Of a DNA stretch of 64,000 nt, positions 11,015 to 22,365 are shown piece after piece (position 1 is the stretch's first letter; each line of letters opens with the position of its first letter). Under the pieces are notes generated by a model. The model was not told the DNA's origin, ran no database searches, and saw only the letters and a program-made list of their open reading frames with translations. The translations under genes and the position numbers were made by a program. Source of the stretch: Rutpela maculata (taxonomy: Eukaryota > Arthropoda > Insecta > Coleoptera > Cerambycidae); contig OW386286.2 of the NCBI GenBank assembly GCA_936432065.2, forward strand, positions 118,991,902 through 119,055,901, read 5' to 3'.

Positions 11015-13968
11015 ATGGGAGAAAACAAAAATATTAACCCAGATAAAAACATTAAAGCAAAAAATGTCATAATCCGGGAGTCCGACATATTTTCAAAACC
11101 AAACAATCCTCATGTGGAAAGAATCACAACACAAGAAAAAAGTCAAATGTGCATATTTCATCAAAACATTCAGTGCCTACGAAATAAAATATTAGAATGC
11201 GATATATTTCTTTCCACGCTGGAAAAACGTCCTGACGTGGTATGCTTTACTGAACACTGGTGTACCAAAGAAGAAATGGGAACAATACATCTAGAAGGAT
11301 ATAAGCTTGTCTCAGCTTTCTGTAGAGAAAAAAAAATCCACGGTGGATCCTGCATCTATGTTAATGAGAACCATGGCCCATGACATGGAAAATTTGGAAA
11401 TAAAATCAATAGAGGAACATTGTGAAATTTCGTCTGTTGTTAGTAAGTCTAATAAAATAATAATTCTGGTGGTGTATAAAACACCGTCAGCTAGCAAGAG
11501 TGACTATGATGTTTTTTCAAATACCTTAATAGAGGTTTTAACTTCTTGTCGTGATAAATATCCTAAATATAAAATTATACTCTGTGGTGACTTTAACATA
11601 AATTTACTAGTCAAAAATGAATTTTCAGATAACTTTATAAACCTTCTTGTAACATTTAATTTACATCAAACAATATTTACTGCCACAAGATTTACAAAAA
11701 AATCTGAATCACTTATTGACAACATATTTATAAATTTTGATCACGAACAAGGAGGGCAAGTAGTAACATCGGCATTATCCGATCATGAAGCACAAATTCT
11801 AAACTTTGAATCATTCAAAAAGAAGTCATATAAAGAATTTTCATGTAAAAAAAGAATATTTTCTTTAAATAAATTGGAACAATTTAAACGGCTACTACAA
11901 GATGAAAGCTGGGAAGTTGTATTCCAGGAAAATGATGCCAATAGTGCCTACAATAAATTTGACAATATCATAAATCATGCTCTAAGATTAATTTTTCCTT
12001 TAAAAAATATAAAAACATCCAATCACATTCCTAAACCATGGATAACTAAAGGAATAAAAATTTCCTCAAAAAGGAAACGTTTTCTGTATACAGAAATGTT
12101 AGCAAATCGAATCCCTAGAGAATATTACAAAAAATATACGAAAATTCTAAAAAATTTAATCAAAACTGCAAAACAACTATCTCACAAGCACTATGTGGAA
12201 TCTGCACAGAATAAAGGCAAAGCTGTTTGGGACATTGTCAAAAAATATACAGATAACAATAATGTAAAATCTGAATCCGTTCTAAAACATATACAGTATA
12301 AAAATCCTAAAGACGTATTAAACTATATAAATAATAATCTTGTCAACCAATGTCAAAACAATAGTAATAAAAAAAGTACCCATACTGAAAATATATCCAT
12401 AAGCTTGAAAAACTCTATATTTCTAGAACCTTCCACGCCACAAGAAATATTTAATATAATTGCGCTACTAAAAAATAAAAAATCCGTTGGTGATGATGAG
12501 GTACCAATAAAGCTATTAAAATATGTTGCGGATATCATCTGCTATCCATTGAACCATATTGTAAATTTAATGCTCTGTAAAGGAACGTTTCCAGATAGGT
12601 TAAAAAATGCAAATATAAAGTCTATCTTTAAAAAGGGTGATAAAACTGATTGGCAAAACTATCGTCCCATAGCACTCTTATCCAACATAAGCAAGATATT
12701 TGAAAAATGTATTTACAATAGAATTACAAAATATGTAGAAGAAAAAAAATTACTTTCTGATTCTCAAAACGGCTTTAGAAAAGGCAAGACGACTATCCTT
12801 GCAATTTTCAAAGCTTTAACGCAAATACTAGACTCACTAAACAACAATAAAGAAACAACTGCAGTATGTCTTGACCTGTCTAAAGCGTTTGATAGTGTTG
12901 AGCATGATGTTCTCTTAAATAAATTATGTAATTATGGTATAAGAGGTACAGCACTACAGCTAATAAAATCTTATTTATCAAACAGACATCAACAACTAGT
13001 AGAGAGTGACGATAGTGGAGCTAAGGTCAAATCAGACAAAGAATTGATCAAAAGAGGTGTACCACAGGGCTCAATTCTCGGGCCCTTGCTATACATACTG
13101 TACACAAATGATCTACCACAAGTTGTTAATCATAATATGGTTCAATTTGCAGATGATACATCTTTAATATTTAGTCACGATTCTAAAAATAGCCAAGAAA
13201 AAGATATCCTTGATACGGTGACAACACTACAAAATTGGTTCACTAACAACAATCTGAAATTAAATGTTCAAAAAACCCAAATAATAACATTTTCGTATTT
13301 CACCCAAAATGAAGAAACAACACTTACCTACAATGACATAAATGTCCCAAGTAGCCGCTCAGTAAAATTCTTAGGAATCACTTTGGATTCAAGGCTTGAC
13401 TGGAGGCTTCATGTTGACAGCCTGGCTGGGGATATGTCACGGTATTGTTATGCACTTGGGGTAGTGGCACGTTTTGTAAGCGTGGAAGCTGCCATGAGTG
13501 CATATCATGCATATGTTCAGTCACGTGTCAGATATGGAGTGATATTCTGGGCAAATTCTATAAATGCACATAGAATCTTCAAAATGCAAAAAAAGGTGTT
13601 TGCGACAAATATTTAATATGAAACCTACAGATAGTTGTAAATCGGTATTTATAAACAGAGGCATACTAACACTCACAAGCCTATACATTTATGAAGCAGC
13701 AATATTTGTAAAAGAAAACATCATACTGTTCAAATCTCTAGAGCATGATTATGACACAAGAAACAAAAATAAATTAACAACCGATAAAAAAAACTTCTCG
13801 TATATACAAAAAAATGTTGAGTATTCTATAATTAACATTTTTAACAAATTGCCGGACAACATAAAAAATCTCACTTTAAAAACATTAAAACTACAACTCA
13901 AACGGATACTAATAAAAAAGGCTTACTATACGGTGGACGAATATTTCACTGATGTTATAATAAATTAA
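11015..13968 (+). pseudogene. LINE B endonuclease-reverse transcriptase ORF, two frameshifts
   Basis: The frame starts at ATG 11015. The apurinic-type endonuclease part shows HQNIQCLRNK, the acidic FTEHW, then ILCGDFNIN and SDHEAQIL. Reverse transcriptase follows with ALLSNISKIFEK, DLSKAFDSVEHD, GVPQGSILGPLL and FADDTSLIF near 13150, then the C-terminal FNKLPDNIKN domain. Together the pieces are about 980 residues, normal for a CR1/Jockey ORF2. The frame breaks twice: at about 11365-11385 inside the endonuclease, and at about 13591-13597 in a run of seven A. Catalytic motifs on either side are intact, so the copy is young but inactive. Single-stranded RNA with the (ATCT)n tail would be the template in the parental element; that is inferred from the family. 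Confidence 0.93.
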
Positions 13969-14285
13969 TAAAAAACTTATTTTTGTACTCTCAAACTAGG
14001 CTGTTCTCAAATTTATCATTGTATTGTATTGTTATACCATTTTAATATTTTAACCAAAGACATTTTTATCCAAACTAAGCATATTATCTATTTTAAAATT
14101 AATTTTAATTACTGTTGTCGTCCTCTATTTATTTTCACTGTTACCATTTGTTAGTGTTTTCAATTTTATTATGATATGTATTTTTTACATTAATATTAAC
14201 TATATTCTTTTTTTCTGTTGTATTCTCTTAATGTTTTTTGACGTGTTCTACACCCAATGAGGTATTGTATTTAAAAAGGAACAAA

Positions 14286-14312
14286 TAAATGTATCTATCT
14301 ATCTATCTATCT
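14286..14312. repeat. (ATCT)n LINE tail
   Basis: Short tetranucleotide run closing LINE B, just after aaataaatgt. The same type of tail closes the LINE fragment at 19827-19857, which links the two elements to one family. Confidence 0.85.
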
Positions 14313-14313
14313 A

Positions 14314-14640
14314 TTTGGCATTAGCCACCCCCATTACCACCCCCACCTCCTTATTAAAGGGGATGAAAAAAAATTGTGATTTAGTGTATGTACAGGAACC
14401 AGAAACCTCAAAATATTTTTTTACTTCATCCACCCCCCACTACCACCACCCTCACCCCACTACCGATGTGGGGTATCGTTTTATGGGTTTTTGGGGTAGA
14501 GGATTTCAAATATTATATTATTAAAGTTCCATAAACAATTATTTTCACATACAAAGTTTTTTTGTTGTGAGTGACTTGGATAGAGAATCTGGATATGGAA
14601 GTAGTGATTCCTTGGGCAGCGGTTTTTATTACATTTTGCA
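14314..14640 (+). mobile_element. Foldback family F, left arm (inner part)
   Basis: Continues the arm broken at 10933: ggcattagccacccc, the C-rich block, gatgtggggtatcg, and the inner end gattccttgggcagcgg. It matches 62728-63050. Plus and minus frames over the C-rich tract are not genes. Confidence 0.85.
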
Positions 14641-15159
14641 AAAAAATCTCTTAATTTTAGAGCGAAATTCAAAAAACCAGGATATTCTAAGATCTCTAGA
14701 GGCTTTAAAATTAATCAAGAATATAGACGCTGCGTGAAGTCATTCACCCCTAGTTGCATTTTCATTCCCCTTTTTTCGGCAGTTATATGCTGCATACACT
14801 TTTGTTGAAATACTCCAATAGTCACCATCTCTGGCAGATTAGACAAATCTGATTTTAAATAGCTGGGTTTTAACAGTGTAAACTCAACTTTGAGGCAGAC
14901 TTTCGGATTGAATGACAGCACTTTGAGCACATCGGTTCATGTTTAAAGCAGTATACTTCTGAAACTTATCGGATCGACCTCAAATTTTCCATTCCATTGG
15001 AAGCGTGTTTTCGTAAAGTTTTGTTAAAATATATACATTATTATTTAAGCTATCATAAATTGTTTAATAACTTAAAAAATTGATCAAAATAGTTTGCATC
15101 TAGTTTTCTTCACAATTTAGTAAAGGGATACAAGCTATATAACCAGATTTACTACACTA
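14641..15159. other. Spacer without recognised features
   Basis: A 71-codon minus-strand frame at 14715-14930 has no recognisable domain. If 10475-17952 is one foldback element, this and the following MITE-bearing sequence are its loop. Confidence 0.35.
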
Positions 15160-15161
15160 TA

Positions 15162-15873
15162 CAGGGTGCGCCACTTAAAACTCCCCAGACTTGTAACTTT
15201 TTTATTTTCGAAGCGATGACCATGTTGGGTACATCAACTTGTAGACATGTTTAAAGTCTTTAAATATCCATACAAAGTGATTAATTTTTTTTTTTTGAAT
15301 GGTAAAGAAAGGAAACTTAATTTCTTCGAATATTTTTTTACCTCACTCTGTACTTGGACTGTGTTATTGTTTTCTTATAAAGGTTTTAATTAGTTTCAAT
15401 TTATGTTATTAAAATAAAAAAACTTAAAAAATAAAAAATTTGCAATTTCCTACTTAGTACATTTTAATACAAGTTAGTTTTTAAAAATGTTTTTATAAAT
15501 TTTTTGTTACTGTTTTATTACGCTGAATATTGTTTGTGATATGTCTTTTACAGATAAAGCATAAAATTATTATTTACATTCCTTTCAAAGTAATTAAAAA
15601 AAAAAATCAGCTTGGAGTGTTTTTAATTCCTTTCTCTAAAACCAAAAATAATTTCGAATATGACGTAATAATATAAATTGAAGCTAATTAAAACCTTTAT
15701 AAGAAAACATTAACGCAGTTCATGTACAGGGTGACGTAAAAAAAATATTCAAGGAAATTAAGATTTCTTTCTCAAAAAATTTTTTCTTATATGCTTTAAA
15801 AATATCTGCAATTTGATGTGCCTTTAAAAATAAGAAAATTACAAGCCTGGGGAGTTTTAAATGTTGCACCCCG
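15162..15873. mobile_element. Hairpin MITE flanked by TA (Tc1/mariner-like), 712 bp
   Basis: The left end cagggtgcgccacttaaaac and the right end read inward cggggtgcaacatttaaaac continue inward to ctccccag.cttgtaa on both sides. TA flanks both ends (15160-15161 and 15874-15875). A second inner inverted pair (ttataaaggttttaattag near 15377 against ctaattaaaacctttataag near 15685) makes it fold back almost entirely. No transposase. The TA target and CAGGGTG-type ends suggest Tc1/mariner mobilisation; that is inference. Confidence 0.8.
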
Positions 15874-15875
15874 TA

Positions 15876-16264
15876 TATGAAATAGACTAATATTTCAATT
15901 ATTTTCACAGGTTGTGTAACTGATGTTCAAGTAGCAAATGTCAGAGTGACGAAGGCTGACCAAAGAACGAGTACAATCAGAAACAACCCGAGAAATGCTT
16001 AACACTTATTGTAGATACTTAGTTAACTTGAATATAGATTAGTTACACAAAAGACACTAGTATTAATCTCTCCTAAGTCAACAGTTAATAAAATAAATTA
16101 AATGAAATTTGAGCTTTACTAGGAATGCAAGGCAAGGTAGGTAGGTGGGTATACATCATTGGAGAAGAAAAAATATCATATAGCTGCTTTCTAAAGAACA
16201 TATAGATGACAACGCCTAATGCCTGGTTTACCTACTGGAATATGCAGAGATTAAGATGGAATTG
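15876..16264. other. AT-rich sequence, nothing recognised
   Basis: No gene or repeat family was recognised. Confidence 0.4.
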
Positions 16265-16420
16265 AAACTTTGTTGATACTAATTAACTTAGTTTAAACTG
16301 TCATTCAATTCGAGAATCTTTCCTAAGCTAATATATGTTGACAAACTTTGTTGATACTAATTAACTTAGTTTAAACTGTCATTCAATTCGAGAATCTTTC
16401 CTAAGCTAATATATGTTGAC
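16265..16420. repeat. Perfect 78-bp tandem duplication
   Basis: Units 16265-16342 and 16343-16420 read identically (each begins aaactttgttgatactaatt and ends atatatgttgac). The perfect identity means a recent duplication, or an assembly artefact. Confidence 0.9.
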
Positions 16421-16435
16421 AAATCAGACAACCAT

Positions 16436-17000
16436 ATCTTGCATTATATACTTTTTATCTCTTTTTGATGTAGCACGTATTTGTTTTATATACCTACCAT
16501 AATGTTCAAAATAGCACCCTATAGTACTTTTTAAATATTGATACTAGAGAACTGGTTTCTTGGAGTTAAATATATGAATATAAATTCCTCATGAATTGTC
16601 CAGAAAAATTGATATTCTTTAGGAAATAACTGGAGGAGACGAGACATCAACTTTTATTTTTAAGTAGAATACCTCTGAACATTTTTAGAAAGTTAGATAG
16701 TTTTATATTTGAAATATAATCATTTTTTCTAAAAAAATTTTCATTCAAAATATAAAACTACTCGGCTCTCTAAATAAGGTATCCGACTTAAAAATAAAAC
16801 TTGGTGTCAACTTCGGTAATTTTCTAGAGAAATATATTTTTCTGTATAACTTATAAGGAACTTTATTCATATATCTAACTTTACAAATCCAATTGTGTAG
16901 TATCAATATTTAAAAAGTGCTATTTTGAACATACGGTAGGTAGATAAAATATATACATGCTATATCATAAAGAGATAAAAAGTATATAAGTTATGTAGTG
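16436..17000. mobile_element. Palindromic (foldback) element, about 565 bp
   Basis: Left arm landmarks tatactttttatctcttt, tacctaccataatgttcaaaat and ttttatttttaagt recur as reverse complements on the right: acttaaaaataaaac, attttgaacatacggtaggta and aaagagataaaaagtata. The centre is near 16735. Arms are about 270-290 bp with modest divergence. No clear target duplication was found and there is no ORF. Confidence 0.75.
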
Positions 17001-17015
17001 TAAGGTCACTATAAA

Positions 17016-17113
17016 GTGGTTGAATATACATATATGCTACATCATAAAGAGATAAAATTAGTTACGTATGCTTTACGTAGCAAGTGGTTGAATATACATA
17101 TACGCTACGTCAT
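17016..17113. repeat. Direct repeat, 30-bp units 68 bp apart
   Basis: The unit starts gtggttgaatatacatata and continues to gctac.tcat; copies at 17016 and 17084. It lies between the 16.4-17.0 kb palindrome and the right arm of family F, together with other GTAG/CTAC palindromic words such as ttacgtagca. Confidence 0.7.
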
Positions 17114-17298
17114 TTGTTCCATACCGTGAGGTCACAGTGTTACCTCTTCACTATGTAAAAATCATATGCACATGTTGCTGACATTTCGCAGAGTATGGAC
17201 ATATGATTATGAGTCACATTTTACATAGCACGTTACTTCTGCGAAACTTAGTTTACGTAGCATTTACGTATATGCTATATATTTATGTTTGCTGGGCT

Positions 17299-17952
17299 AC
17301 TTCCACATCCAGATTTTCTATTCAAGTCACTCACATCGAAAAAATTTTGTATGTGGAAATAATTGTTTATGAAACTTTAATAATAAAATATTTGAAATCC
17401 TCTTCTCCAAAAACCCATAAAACGATACCCCACATCGGTAGTGGGGTGGGGGTGGTGATAGGGGGTGGTAGTGGGGGTGTATGAAGTAAAAAAATATTTT
17501 GAGGTTTCTGTTTCTTGTACACACACTAAATCAAAAATTTTTTTCATCCTCTTTAATAATGGGGTGGGGGTGGTAATGGGGGTGGCTAATGCCAAAATTT
17601 TTTTTGAGACCTTAGTTTCTCTTATATATACTAAATACCAATTTTATGGACTCTTACCTGCTTGATTTACCTATTTACCCCAATTTACCCCCCAACCCTT
17701 CGACGGAACAAGATGAAAATATAATCTAGTTCTAGATCTCGTTAAAGTACATATGGGTACCAAATTTCAAGTCAATATCTCAAACGGTTCCAGAGAGTAA
17801 ATGTGCGCACAAAAAAAGTTAGACAGACAGACAGAAATTTTTTTTTCTCAAACTTAAAATCTCGACGTTTCATGACATTCTAAGCCTATTTGAACAATAA
17901 AAATTTTTGAAAATTTTTTTGTCGTTACTATACTTCCACTGGATGTGGAAGT
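17299..17952 (-). mobile_element. Foldback family F, arm in opposite orientation
   Basis: This is the reverse complement of the arm at 10475-14640: it starts acttccacatccag, contains aacgataccccacatcgg and the G-rich block, and ends ccactggatgtggaagt. The (CTGT)n tract is reduced to a few units near 17821. The innermost 20 bp (ccgctgcccaagg) are missing. It may be the right arm of the element beginning at 10475, with a loop of about 2.7 kb. Confidence 0.8.
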
Positions 17953-17955
17953 AAT

Positions 17956-18003
17956 TACATTTGACTGTGATAGTGAGGGATCTGTCACAGTCAAATGTAG
18001 CCT
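17956..18003. repeat. Near-perfect palindrome
   Basis: Arms tacatttgactgtgatag and ctgtcacagtcaaatgta face each other around tgagggatc. Related text (ggctacatttgactcac... gtctaatgtaatt) lies at 20173-20216, so it may mark the ends of a repeat bracketing the pseudogene at 18.3-19.9 kb. Confidence 0.6.
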
Positions 18004-18349
18004 TAATTAAAGTCAATTTTAAATTCTATTATGAAATTGACCTTTTGTCACGGAAAAATATATATGACCAACAATAATCAATACCGATAGAAGTTTTGTA
18101 ATTTTTAATAATGAAAATTTTTATTCATGCAGATTATACAGATTTTATAAACAATTGTTTATTATTTCTTTTGAAATATTTCTTAACCATATCGTTTCAA
18201 CTAAACTTTCACAAATCATCTTCGCTGTCACTACATTCATATGGTTCATCAAAAAATACATCTGCAGTTTCCTCGGGGTCATGCATATTTTCACATTTAG
18301 TCAGCTTACATGCGCTGGTGCATTTCAACTGATTCATCATACATCATAT

Positions 18350-19919
18350 TAGTCCGGACTGTCGAGGTGATGAATCTCCAATAAGGTTCTGCAAAAAGGA
18401 TAATAATTAAGGAGGTGTGATGACGTAATTTATGTGAAGCTCGTGAGGTGATGGAGGCCAGTCTTGTGATTTTTCTATATTTTTCACATCAGTTTTTAAT
18501 TTGTTTAACAGCTTGCATGAGGTATAGGGTCCGTCCCCTCCTTTGCCGAGGTATACTCTTCTAAAGCGATTTTAGTCTTTATGTAATGCGAAAATAGTAA
18601 ATCGTAAGTCAGATTATCCGGTGAGTTATATACCCGACCATCAATAGTGAAAAAATTTAAGGTGGAACCAAATTCTTTGTTTAAGTTATAACGGATTTTT
18701 TTTTGTGGATTCTTTTATTTCATCAACGTTATTTTTCAAGTATTGGATTAGTTTTGAGATTCAACTCGTGGATTCAAAAATATATCTTCCCGAATAAAAT
18801 CATATAACTTTCTATATGCCATTTTTTCCGCTTCACTATATTCGTCTCTATTTTTAGGTTTATCTGGTCTCAGTCTGGCATAGGCAAGGTAACAAGATTT
18901 ATGATAGTATGCTTCTGCAGCAATGATATCCCTTGATGTGATTGCAATTATTTTTGTATCGACCCTCTCAATTGCAATCTCCCGCAGTTTCTTATCAGTT
19001 CTCAGTTAAACAACTGGAGTAAGTGTTTTCTTTGTTGTACTCCCTTTCTTATATTTGCTTTCTTTGTTACAGAAAACACAAATCTTCACGTGTACAGCTT
19101 CTTTATCAGGAACTGTTCGTTTTAAACACTTCTCAGCCTGCCTTAACGAACTAGGACTTTCAGATGATGCACGAGAAGATGAAGCTTCTGCTTCTAATTT
19201 TCTTAAAGCTTTGATGTTGGTAAAATTGGCTCGACAATGGCGATGAAATTTTACAGTTGCTAACAATTCATCAGATATATCATACAGTTTTTTGATTGGT
19301 TCAAAATTTCTTACTACTGCAGCATTGTACAAAACGGTCCAAGAGTATGTCTTCCGATGGATGCACTTCATTAGGTGATGCTAATTCCCCACGTATGGGG
19401 GATAACACTCGTCATAAGTTTGAACTTCAACCTGATTCTCACTCGAACTCTTTATACCAAAGAAGCATTATATACATTGGCTGTAAACTATTTAATTTTT
19501 TACCTCTGGAAATTAAGGAGTCTGGAAATCAATATATTTTCAAAAAATCACTCAAAAAGTACTTAATAGACAAAAATTGTTACACACTGAATGAATTTTT
19601 TTTACATACTGTTTAAATACATGGTTGTTTAAAAATTGTTCTACATAGTTTTTTTTACATTGTATTTATATTTATCTGTTTGTATTTATATTTTACTTTG
19701 TACTGTTATTTTACTTGTTAGTTACTAGTTTTATTACTTTATGAAGTTCACTTTTAAATCTTGTTGTGACGTGGCTCATCAAATATGTTGTATTATCTTT
19801 TTGATGTATATATGTATCTGATGAAAATAAATCTATCTATCTATCTATCTATCTATAATGCACGTCTCTGATCTCTGTTCTGTGTTTACTACAAATTTTT
19901 CCTTCTTTACTGCAGCCAT
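18350..19919 (-). pseudogene. Uncharacterised protein with paired C/H zinc-binding modules, split by a LINE
   Basis: The minus-strand reading starts at ATG 19919 (MAAVKKEKFVVNT) and runs to 19864. It resumes in the same frame at 19360 beyond an inserted LINE fragment and continues to a stop at about 19006 (after KKTLTPVV). It then carries on in frame past that stop through LREIAIERVDTKI, AEAYYHKSCYLAYARLRP and FIREDIFLNPRVE before frameshifts near 18745 and 18690. Further conserved-looking text is TIDGRVYNSPDN and EGTDPIPHASC, decaying by about 18350. Two similar modules, one ending HRHCRANFTN and one with CVFC followed by YYHKSCYLAY, look like zinc ligands. I do not know a named family for it. 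It could be a TE-encoded or multicopy gene; multicopy status is not shown here. Confidence 0.6.
19367..19857 (+). mobile_element. 5'-truncated LINE fragment with (ATCT)n tail
   Basis: The fragment is 491 bp and carries the ORF2 C-terminus (frame ending at 19616: KLFNFLPLEIKE, LNEFFLHTV), a 3' UTR and an (ATCT)n tail at 19827-19857. It is flanked by a 6-bp duplication ATGCAC at 19361-19366 and 19858-19863. Removing it restores the reading frame of the host pseudogene, so the boundaries are secure. It is related to LINE B by tail type and C-terminal layout. Confidence 0.88.
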
Positions 19920-20227
19920 TTCAGGTTTAATAACTATTACAAGATACGATTAGGTTCTAATGGTCTTCAGTGGATATCTGAAACAAAATTTAATAGTAAA
20001 TCATAAAAGTCATTATTACTACTAGTAGTTTTACAACATTTTATTCAATAGTTCATACTAGTTATAACATAGCTTTATTATAATACGAAGAATGGAACAT
20101 CAGCATGTGAAAATTCATCTACAGAATTGACGCTTTGTGCAGACATTTTCAACAAGTTTAATAAACCAAATTAAGGCTACATTTGACTCACTTACTATCC
20201 CAGTCTAATGTAATTGTATCTAAAGCT

Positions 20228-20773
20228 CACTTTAAATTCGATTATGAAATTGGCCCATACTGTTATTCTTATCACACAGCATTGTTCCAGTGCACATTGT
20301 CCAAACACACAAGTGTAATAAACCAAATTAAGGATAATCGTTTGTGCTAAAATAGTTTGTTGTTGGAAATATTTTTTTCTAAAACGTCTACGATGTAAGA
20401 AAATTTATGACAAACAAACAAATTATCTGTAAAAACTAATATATTTTTCACTAATTCTCGATTTACTAATTAACGGTTGCTTATATCGAAAAAATTAATG
20501 GAAACTTACAAAATTTTCATAATTTAAGCTGTCATTTAAAAAAAAGAACACTGAAATCGGACAATGCCTTCCAGAAATACGGTCGTTTTTTTAAACGTCT
20601 ACATTCGCCATCTTGGATTGGCCACCATTTTTGTTAGCTACCACTTTCATATGGCAATCATAGTTTTTTGCTATCTCTGCACACCCATGTAACTGTGGCT
20701 TAAAGGAAAATTAGTACCCCCATATTATACGGAATACTTTAATTTGACTAGTTGGCCCATATACTACAAGTAA
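20228..20773 (-). repeat. Interspersed repeat R, copy 2 (inverted)
   Basis: Reverse complement of 6265-6783; see that entry for shared landmarks. Divergence and small indels show this is an old family, not a recent local inversion. Confidence 0.8.
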
Positions 20774-20790
20774 TATATATTATATTTAAT

Positions 20791-21442
20791 ACTAGCTGAT
20801 GCCCGCGACTTTGTCCACATGGAACTTCGTTCGGGTGGAACTTCGTCTGCGTGGAATTAAGAACGTTGATATACTAACCCACTGCACATTCATTACATTT
20901 AAAGAAGCCGTCTTCCCATCAAAAAAAATAATTATTTTAATCGACAATAGAGCACATGGATGGGTATGTGTCAAATTTCATGCTTAAAACATCTCTCTCC
21001 CTGTTCACCCGTTCGGGGGCGGGGGGGTCTCTTTTTGAAAACGTCAAATACGTGTCTCCTTATTTCCTCAGAACATCCCGTCACTGCAATATCATGTTTC
21101 TGACTTACGCGATACCTCAGCTCATGTGGAGTAATTGTCGCCCTCACTGTTATGGGACATAATTAAAAATTCGTTCCAATTGTCTAACACAAAGCTGACT
21201 ATTTGTTTACGAACCTCCAATGCTGTTTCTTGTGAGCCGTACATTAAGAATGGCAGGGAACGGAACAAACAGGCTCCTTCACCTACATATGGGACAACAG
21301 TATGTTGTACAACTTCTCCATTAATACTTAGATTTTCTCTAAAATTCACAGATTTCCCAATCCCCGCAACCATTGGAGACATTGGAAATGATAACACCAT
21401 ATATGAAACATAACAATAATATTTTATCTTCTGACGTGTCAA
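20791..21442 (-). pseudogene. OTU-domain fragment with Helentron-like end
   Basis: The minus-strand frame 21442-21122 carries the core of an OTU cysteine protease domain: VPYVGEGACLFRSLPFLMYG, then EVRKQIVSFVLDNWNEF and SEGDNYS. The catalytic Cys is kept in GACLF, while the preceding usual Asp is Glu. Readable sense continues for about 25 codons (STHELRYRVSQKHDIAVTG) past the start of that frame's stop, then fades. The minus-strand 3' boundary is the word actagctgatgcccgcgac at 20791, whose reverse complement ends CAGCTAGT, the same ending as 9619-9844. OTU domains of this type are known from Helentron/Helitron and Pif1-helicase proteins in arthropods; that link is inference. The histidine part and any Rep/helicase domains are absent. 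Confidence 0.65.
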
Positions 21443-21854
21443 AATGACTTAATTATAGACATCATTTTCAGTGTCAAAATGATATACTTTATCGGATTGA
21501 CGGCCGATTGCTCCGTATGTGTTTAAATCATCTACCACCACCTTCAAAAAGTGAAAATCGAAATTTTGTCTTACACGTATCTAATAGATTTCAACAAAAA
21601 ATATTTCTGCCAAGTTTCACGCATCTATGTTTAAAAAGTTCTTGAGTTAGGTATATGCTTACATCCGTACCGACCAAGAGTATCAATGATTCTTTTTAAA
21701 ATTCTGGAATCTACTCTAGAGCAGTCATTTTAGATATTCCAGAAAAAATATTTCATGATTCATAGATAAATAGATAGTGTGTGTAAGTTATTGTGATTTG
21801 CATAATACCCAAATAATATTTTCTAAACAGAACGAGAAGTGTGTTTAACACAAA
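21443..21854. other. Unannotated sequence upstream of the gypsy nest
   Basis: No gene seen. Just before the short frame at 21855 there is a pyrimidine/AG motif (attttctaaacag at 21823-21835) that could be a 3' splice site. Confidence 0.35.
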
Positions 21855-21968
21855 ATGCCTTCCTCATCTGGTTCAAATGTACCACTATTTAAACATTTTA
21901 GGGAATTTTGGCCTAAAATAGACCAAAATAAATTAAAAACTGGATTTCAGGTGGCAAAAATTAAATAT
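21855..21968 (+). other. Short open frame ending exactly at the gypsy B insertion
   Basis: An ATG at 21855 opens 38 codons (MPSSSGSNVPLFKHFREF and on) that reach the LTR boundary in phase. With both nearby gypsy insertions ignored, the frame stays open through 52167-52193 and 62022-62042 and stops at about 62045, for a total of 54 codons. A possible acceptor precedes it and AAG-GTCAAA at 62023 could be a donor. No domain was recognised; chance is quite possible. Confidence 0.25.
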
Positions 21969-22365
21969 TGTAACGTGTTTCCACCCCTAGGAAACCGCCC
22001 TTGCAAATTCCGTGGGTTCCAAAAATTATAACGAGATTTTCCACTAACACACTTTATTAAATAATTTACTGTATACTTCACAATACTGATTACTAACTAA
22101 AAATAACAATGTTTATCACTTTGAATTCTTAACCTCACTTTTCGAAACTTCATAACTTTCTATACTTTCTGAACTACTCGCCGAGAATGCGGTCGGTCTT
22201 TTATACCTAAAAATGACAGAGATCTCGATTTTTCTGTGATGACACCACCATTCTCTAGATAATTCCAGATGTCACTTTAGAACTTCTCTGGTAGGTTCTT
22301 TCTCGAGTAGATGCAAATACATCTGAATTAATTGAATTCATTCTAAGGGTTGCAACACATCACAC
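21969..22365 (-). repeat. Gypsy B 3' LTR (397 bp)
   Basis: In sense it starts TGTGATGTGTTGCAACCC and ends CACGTTACA, with TG...CA ends. The same sequence is found in the split 5' LTR at 25602-25624 plus 51467-52162. The 5' copy has an extra 24 bp or so near 51680 (a partial duplication around atcgttcaatgaccg) and a MITE. Confidence 0.9.

Larger units (their letters stand above)
10934..14313 (+). mobile_element. LINE B (CR1/Jockey-type non-LTR retrotransposon), about 3.4 kb
   Basis: Boundaries come from comparison with the uninterrupted family F copy at 62.7 kb: host sequence stops after gtctcaaaaaaat and resumes at ttggcattagcc. The insert has an 80-bp leader, one broken endonuclease-RT ORF, a 3' UTR of about 340 bp and a short (ATCT)n tail at 14286-14312. 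No ORF1 is present, so it is either 5'-truncated or an ORF2-only type. Left and right host ends add up with at most 1 bp duplicated, which is unusual for target-primed insertion. Confidence 0.85.

Noticed and set aside
14715..14930. 71-codon minus-strand frame
   Set aside because: No recognisable domain, no start context or neighbour support.
10475..17952. Treating this whole interval as one proven foldback element
   Set aside because: The arms match but the flanks give no common target duplication and the right arm lacks its inner end; two separate insertions remain possible.
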